Shown one piece after another: positions 13,926-17,429 of a DNA stretch of 17,429 nt (positions are counted from its first letter, which is position 1; the number at the start of each line of letters is the position of its first letter). Position numbers and translations under genes: made by a program. The notes beneath the pieces were generated by a model that worked only from the letters and a program-made list of their open reading frames with translations, searched no databases and had not been told where the DNA came from. The DNA comes from Faucicola sp937889485 (GTDB lineage: Bacteria; Pseudomonadota; Gammaproteobacteria; Pseudomonadales; Moraxellaceae): NCBI GenBank assembly GCA_051653685.1, contig JBOFWQ010000037.1:1-17429 (forward strand), read 5' to 3'.

Positions 13926-14882
13926 ATGACAAATATAGTAAAACCGTTAGCATGCTCATTGGGATTATTGATGGTCGCCGCAGCCCCGCTTGCCAGTGCT
14001 GCCCCTAGCAAGCCTGCCCCAAAAGCTGCCAAAACCAGCAAAGCAACCAAAACCAGCAAAACCGTTAAAAGTACCGCAACTGCTGATAGTGCGGCGCCTG
14101 TCATTAGCACCTCCGCCACAGGGTCGGTATTGGTTCCTGTGTTGGCCGAACCCACACTGGGTACGGTAAGTTACCCTAAGGTCAATAGCGTACAATGGAT
14201 AGGCACCGACTTGAGCTCGCAACATTTATCCAATGTCGCGTTGCCCGCGTTGTCTATCAGCCAGCTTGCTACCTTGCCCACGGTGCTGATACCGCAAACA
14301 ACCGCCAACAACGCCCAACTAGATGTGAGCGTTCTGGACGATTTCATTACCTTTGCCTCACCCAAAGCACGCCATTACCCCCCTGTCTTTAATAGCCGCA
14401 CTGAGCGCTATAACGCCACAGAACGCCTAAAACAGTTGACGGCATGGATCGAAACTTACGCAAAAGATAATAACGCCTCGTATGACGTGCTACTACGCGC
14501 CGCCAAGCTCAACGCCATGGGTCGAAACTTGGATTTAGGATCAGACTATGCCGTTCGAGCAGGCAATTATATTGCGCGCGCGATTAAACTCAAAGACACG
14601 GCAGAAGCCAACTTCTTGTACGGTGCCATGCTAGCAGAAGGCGGCGGCTTTAAAGAAGGCGCCAAATACCTAGAAAAAGCAGAAAGCATGGGCTATCTTG
14701 AGGCTACCCAAAGCCTTGCTCAAGCGGATTTATTGGATGACAAAAAAGACCGCGCGCTCCAACGCCTCAATGACTTTAAAGCCAAAAACCCCAATAACCC
14801 TTACATTGATGAACAGCTCAGAATTGTTAACAGTGGTAAATACTATATTTGGGATATTCCTGCAGACGCGGTAATGCCATAA
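13926..14882 (+). CDS. Exported protein of unknown function with possible TPR/Sel1-like helices
   Basis: I do not recognise this 318-residue protein by name. It begins with a Sec signal peptide (hydrophobic core about residues 8-20, likely cleavage after ASA near residue 25), followed by a Lys/Ala/Thr/Pro-rich low-complexity stretch (about 26-55) that may cross or bind cell wall. A middle region is unassigned. Residues about 160-305 are helical with repeat-like pairs such as AEANFLYGAMLAEGGGFKEG and AKYLEKAESMGYLEATQSLA, reminiscent of Sel1/TPR repeats that hold protein partners. The C-terminus is short and polar. The ATG has a good AAGGA site seven bases upstream. A strong terminator follows, so it appears to be transcribed on its own. 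A periplasmic scaffold role is only a guess. Confidence 0.75.
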   Translation: MTNIVKPLACSLGLLMVAAAPLASAAPSKPAPKAAKTSKATKTSKTVKSTATADSAAPVISTSATGSVLVPVLAEPTLGTVSYPKVNSVQWIGTDLSSQHLSNVALPALSISQLATLPTVLIPQTTANNAQLDVSVLDDFITFASPKARHYPPVFNSRTERYNATERLKQLTAWIETYAKDNNASYDVLLRAAKLNAMGRNLDLGSDYAVRAGNYIARAIKLKDTAEANFLYGAMLAEGGGFKEGAKYLEKAESMGYLEATQSLAQADLLDDKKDRALQRLNDFKAKNPNNPYIDEQLRIVNSGKYYIWDIPADAVMP

Positions 14883-14971
14883 ATCTATTACCCACCCGAC
14901 CCGTCGCCGCTAGCGCCTTCTGGCTTAATGGGCGGTAAACGCAAAGTAGCGACTATCCATTATGATTTACC

Positions 14972-15009
14972 TCACCATGTTCACCTAGACGTAGCATGGT
15001 GATTTTTTT
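14972..15009 (+). terminator. Strong rho-independent terminator
   Basis: TCACCATG (14972-14979) pairs perfectly with CATGGTGA (14995-15002), extended by T-G and T-A pairs inside, followed directly by seven T (15003-15009). It ends the transcript of the exported protein and insulates the lipoprotein gene. Confidence 0.82.
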
Positions 15010-15045
15010 AAGACCCAGATAACAAACCTATCCCAAAAAAACATA

Positions 15046-15077
15046 GGGGCAGGCTATCTACCATTATGTGCTGCCCC
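15046..15077 (+). promoter_or_regulatory. GC-rich hairpin in the lipoprotein-gene leader
   Basis: GGGGCAG (15046-15052) pairs perfectly with CTGCCCC (15071-15077) around an 18-base loop, ending 17 bases before the start codon. An alternative hairpin CCTAT/ATAGG (15027-15047) shares two of its bases, so the two exclude each other. No T-run follows. It could limit ribosome access or stabilise the transcript. Confidence 0.4.
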
Positions 15078-15094
15078 ACAGAGAATGACGTATC

Positions 15095-17404
15095 ATGATA
15101 CAATCTCGCCACCCTGCCCATCCTCATCAAAAAATTCTTTTGCCACTGCTTGTGATGATAATTATGGTCATCATCCTTAGCGGCTGCACCACCACCAAGA
15201 TTGGCAAACGTAGTACCACGCAAGCCATCTTAAATCAGCGCGTTAACATTTTATCCAGCCGTCTTAGCATGGATACCAAAAGTCGGTTAGTACAAGCAGG
15301 GCTAGATGAAGAAAAATGCTTGTCGGATATGCCTGCCTGTGTCATTACGTTGCGCCAAGCCGATTTGAATGTAGATAAAGGGCTTTACGGCGCGATCAGT
15401 GAGCTTTTTTATTCTTCTGCCTTGCAGCGCAAGCAAGGAAAATCTTGTAGCAATCCACCCAAAGATTTTGCCACGCCTTATGCCAAAAACTTTGCGGGCA
15501 ACCCTGAAACCCCAAAACCTTCGCCTGCGGTTTCTTGTATGTCCGCTTATCAAGATGAAATGCTACAGTCCATTCGCTTTTCTTATATATATCTCATGTA
15601 CGACATTCTAACACCAAGCGCCGCCCACCAACCCGAGGGTAGCTTATTTTATCTCCCCAAAGAGCGCGATACCCAAATTCAAGATTTATATTATGCGGGC
15701 ATTGTGGCATTGGGTGAAAACCTTTATCAGCAAAAATTGTCAGAAAACTACCAAATTACGAGGCATCAGCTCCACGTCAATATGAACGGTCAGCCGTTTA
15801 GCCCAAAAATGGCTTCAACCAAACTAATTTCAAGCTATCAATTAAATTTAGCCAAGTTTAATACGGTCAGTCGCCGTGACGGGTTTGGGGTCAACTATGT
15901 GGCACTGCTCAATGACCGCGCCACCACCTCTATCTTGGCAGAAATCTTACGCCGCCGCGCCAATAATACCCCCGCTTTGCAGCGCATTCACCCTTTGGGG
16001 CATCTACCCATGACCGCGGTTTTGGTACCCAAAGGCAGTAGCATCGATGAGCTGTTAAAAACCACGGATTTTTCACTCAATGTGTACGATCCCTATCAGT
16101 TTAAAAGCGTGACTATTTTAAATAAAGACTTTGCGCTGTCTGCCAATTTTTCGGCGGCATATGGTCTATGGCTCAAAGACAATGCCTTATCAAATGTCAG
16201 TTATTTTAATATGCTTGCCTCGCCTTATCAGCAGTCGCAGCCGCATTTATTTATGCTCGAGCCTTATAACCCTAATAAGCGCGTTATTATCATGCTGCAT
16301 GGGTTGGCATCCAGTCCAGAAACGTGGATTGGCTTGACCAATGACGTGTTTAATGACCCCAAGCTACGCGATAATTTTCAGGTTTGGCAAGTTTTTTACC
16401 CAACCAATATTCCCATGCTAGAAAACCGCTATCAAATTTATGACCTAATTGAAAGCACATTTAGGCAAGTGGATCCAAGCCAACAAGATGCTGCCAGCCA
16501 GCATGCGGTAATCATCGGGCACAGTATGGGCGGCGTGATTGGCAGGTTGTTGGTGTCAAACGATGATCTTACCCCAAAAGTCAAATCCATGATTAGTGAT
16601 TACTCTCAGTCCGACCGTTTTTCAGACAATTACTATCGCACGGTGGCTAGCGCCAATAATCAAGAATTTACCAGCCGTTTTCAGTTAAAATCCCTGCCGC
16701 AAGTAGATCGCGCGGTATTTATTTCTTCACCTTTTCGTGGTACAGATTATGCTGATCGTTGGTTTACTCGCAGTTTACGCCGCATTATTTCATTGCCGAC
16801 AGGTTTTATTCAAACCGTCTATAGCAACCTTAATTTGTTATTTACCGAAGGCGAGCTTGCAGGCAACCCCGTGGCAGGGTTGTTTTTGGAAAATGGTGCC
16901 AGCCAACTCAGTAACCGCTCTTTTTTTAATCAATTGACCGCAGAGGTGACGATCGCGCCCACGGTTGCGGTCAATAACTTGATTGCAACTGATGATAAAG
17001 ACGTATTTAATGCGCTCAATCGCTTAAATAACCAACCCAGTGCGGCTGATACAGACCCGATAGTTACCCATCTTAATACCCAAAACCCTGACCATTCACC
17101 CACCGAGACGGCTGACCGCGCTCCAAAATTGTACAATACTGTAAGCCTAACTGAGGCAAAACAAAGTTTGGACGATAAAAAACGATTATTGGAATCGGTC
17201 AAGTATGGGGCAACTGAGCGTTTGTCAGATGGTATTGTACCCTATCAAAGCGCCCACCTTGATGGGGTGGAATCAGAAAAATTGCTCTCAGGGCATCACA
17301 ACGTTCACACCAGTCCGCAAGCTATTTTAGAATTACGGCGTATTTTACATCACCAATTGACACAGTATGGGGCACAGCCCAAACAGCCTGATGAAAAACC
17401 CTAG
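15095..17404 (+). CDS. Lipoprotein alpha/beta-hydrolase (putative lipase/esterase)
   Basis: This is a 769-residue envelope lipoprotein. After a basic N-terminus and hydrophobic core (about 14-28) comes the lipobox LSGC with Cys31 as the lipidation site. Residues about 40-385 form a large region I do not recognise, with two conserved-looking cysteines in EEKCLSDMPACV. An alpha/beta-hydrolase domain follows: HG of the oxyanion loop in MLHGLASSPETW (H402, G403), nucleophile elbow GHSMGG (Ser477), SSPFRGTDYAD, then SDGIVPYQSA (Asp712) and GHHNVHT (H735 or H738) as probable acid and base. An insertion rich in Asn/Pro/Asp (about 630-690) precedes the last part. The substrate is unknown; an ester or lipid is likely. 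The ribosome site (GAGA) is weak. It stands alone after a strong terminator. Confidence 0.85.
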   Translation: MIQSRHPAHPHQKILLPLLVMIIMVIILSGCTTTKIGKRSTTQAILNQRVNILSSRLSMDTKSRLVQAGLDEEKCLSDMPACVITLRQADLNVDKGLYGAISELFYSSALQRKQGKSCSNPPKDFATPYAKNFAGNPETPKPSPAVSCMSAYQDEMLQSIRFSYIYLMYDILTPSAAHQPEGSLFYLPKERDTQIQDLYYAGIVALGENLYQQKLSENYQITRHQLHVNMNGQPFSPKMASTKLISSYQLNLAKFNTVSRRDGFGVNYVALLNDRATTSILAEILRRRANNTPALQRIHPLGHLPMTAVLVPKGSSIDELLKTTDFSLNVYDPYQFKSVTILNKDFALSANFSAAYGLWLKDNALSNVSYFNMLASPYQQSQPHLFMLEPYNPNKRVIIMLHGLASSPETWIGLTNDVFNDPKLRDNFQVWQVFYPTNIPMLENRYQIYDLIESTFRQVDPSQQDAASQHAVIIGHSMGGVIGRLLVSNDDLTPKVKSMISDYSQSDRFSDNYYRTVASANNQEFTSRFQLKSLPQVDRAVFISSPFRGTDYADRWFTRSLRRIISLPTGFIQTVYSNLNLLFTEGELAGNPVAGLFLENGASQLSNRSFFNQLTAEVTIAPTVAVNNLIATDDKDVFNALNRLNNQPSAADTDPIVTHLNTQNPDHSPTETADRAPKLYNTVSLTEAKQSLDDKKRLLESVKYGATERLSDGIVPYQSAHLDGVESEKLLSGHHNVHTSPQAILELRRILHHQLTQYGAQPKQPDEKP

Positions 17405-17429
17405 CGGGGGGATAAAAACCCTCATTGAT

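Overview
This 17.4 kb window looks like chromosomal DNA of a gammaproteobacterium, most likely a member of the Moraxellaceae (Moraxella/Faucicola, Psychrobacter or Acinetobacter relatives). That placement is an inference from the gene set: AhpC with a divergent OxyR, Coq7-type ubiquinone hydroxylase, class I PHA synthase with phasin, and a very glutamine-rich SbcC. No database search was possible. I see no tRNA, rRNA, CRISPR array, insertion sequence, integrase or attachment site. Codon use looks even across the window and all genes appear intact.

Layout. (1) 5-571, minus: ahpC, a 2-Cys peroxiredoxin with a well-formed promoter. (2) A 490-bp divergent intergenic region containing several small palindromes and one doubtful 38-codon ORF. 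(3) 1062-7292, plus: oxyR-sbcD-sbcC, tightly packed with a 13-bp gap and then a 4-bp GTGA overlap, so probably one operon joining the peroxide sensor to the Mre11/Rad50-like hairpin nuclease. (4) 7496-9674: a short phosphotransacylase (Pta/Ptb family) and acetate kinase, translationally coupled. (5) 9967-12865: phasin, a terminator-like hairpin, then a class I PHA synthase with an unusual Asn/Phe-rich N-terminal extension, and a second terminator. (6) 13047-13703: coq7, with a -10 box almost touching its start codon. (7) 13926-14882: an exported protein of unknown function with possible TPR/Sel1-like helices, followed by the clearest terminator in the window. (8) 15095-17404: a 769-residue lipoprotein with a C-terminal GHSMGG alpha/beta-hydrolase domain.

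How the parts may work together. ahpC/oxyR form a peroxide defence pair, and OxyR may co-express with SbcCD, linking oxidative stress to removal of DNA hairpins and blocked ends. Pta-AckA next to phaP-phaC places acyl-CoA/acyl-phosphate/ATP exchange beside storage of acyl-CoA as polyhydroxyalkanoate, which suggests a carbon-overflow neighbourhood. coq7 serves respiration. The last two genes are envelope proteins without an assigned role.

I found no clearly new multi-gene system. The most promising leads are a sliding-clamp-like SMDLF motif in an extra linker of SbcD, five NPF repeats in the PHA synthase extension, a perfect ACTGTA-T-TACAGT palindrome over the likely phaC -10 box, and the large lipoprotein hydrolase with an unrecognised N-terminal half.
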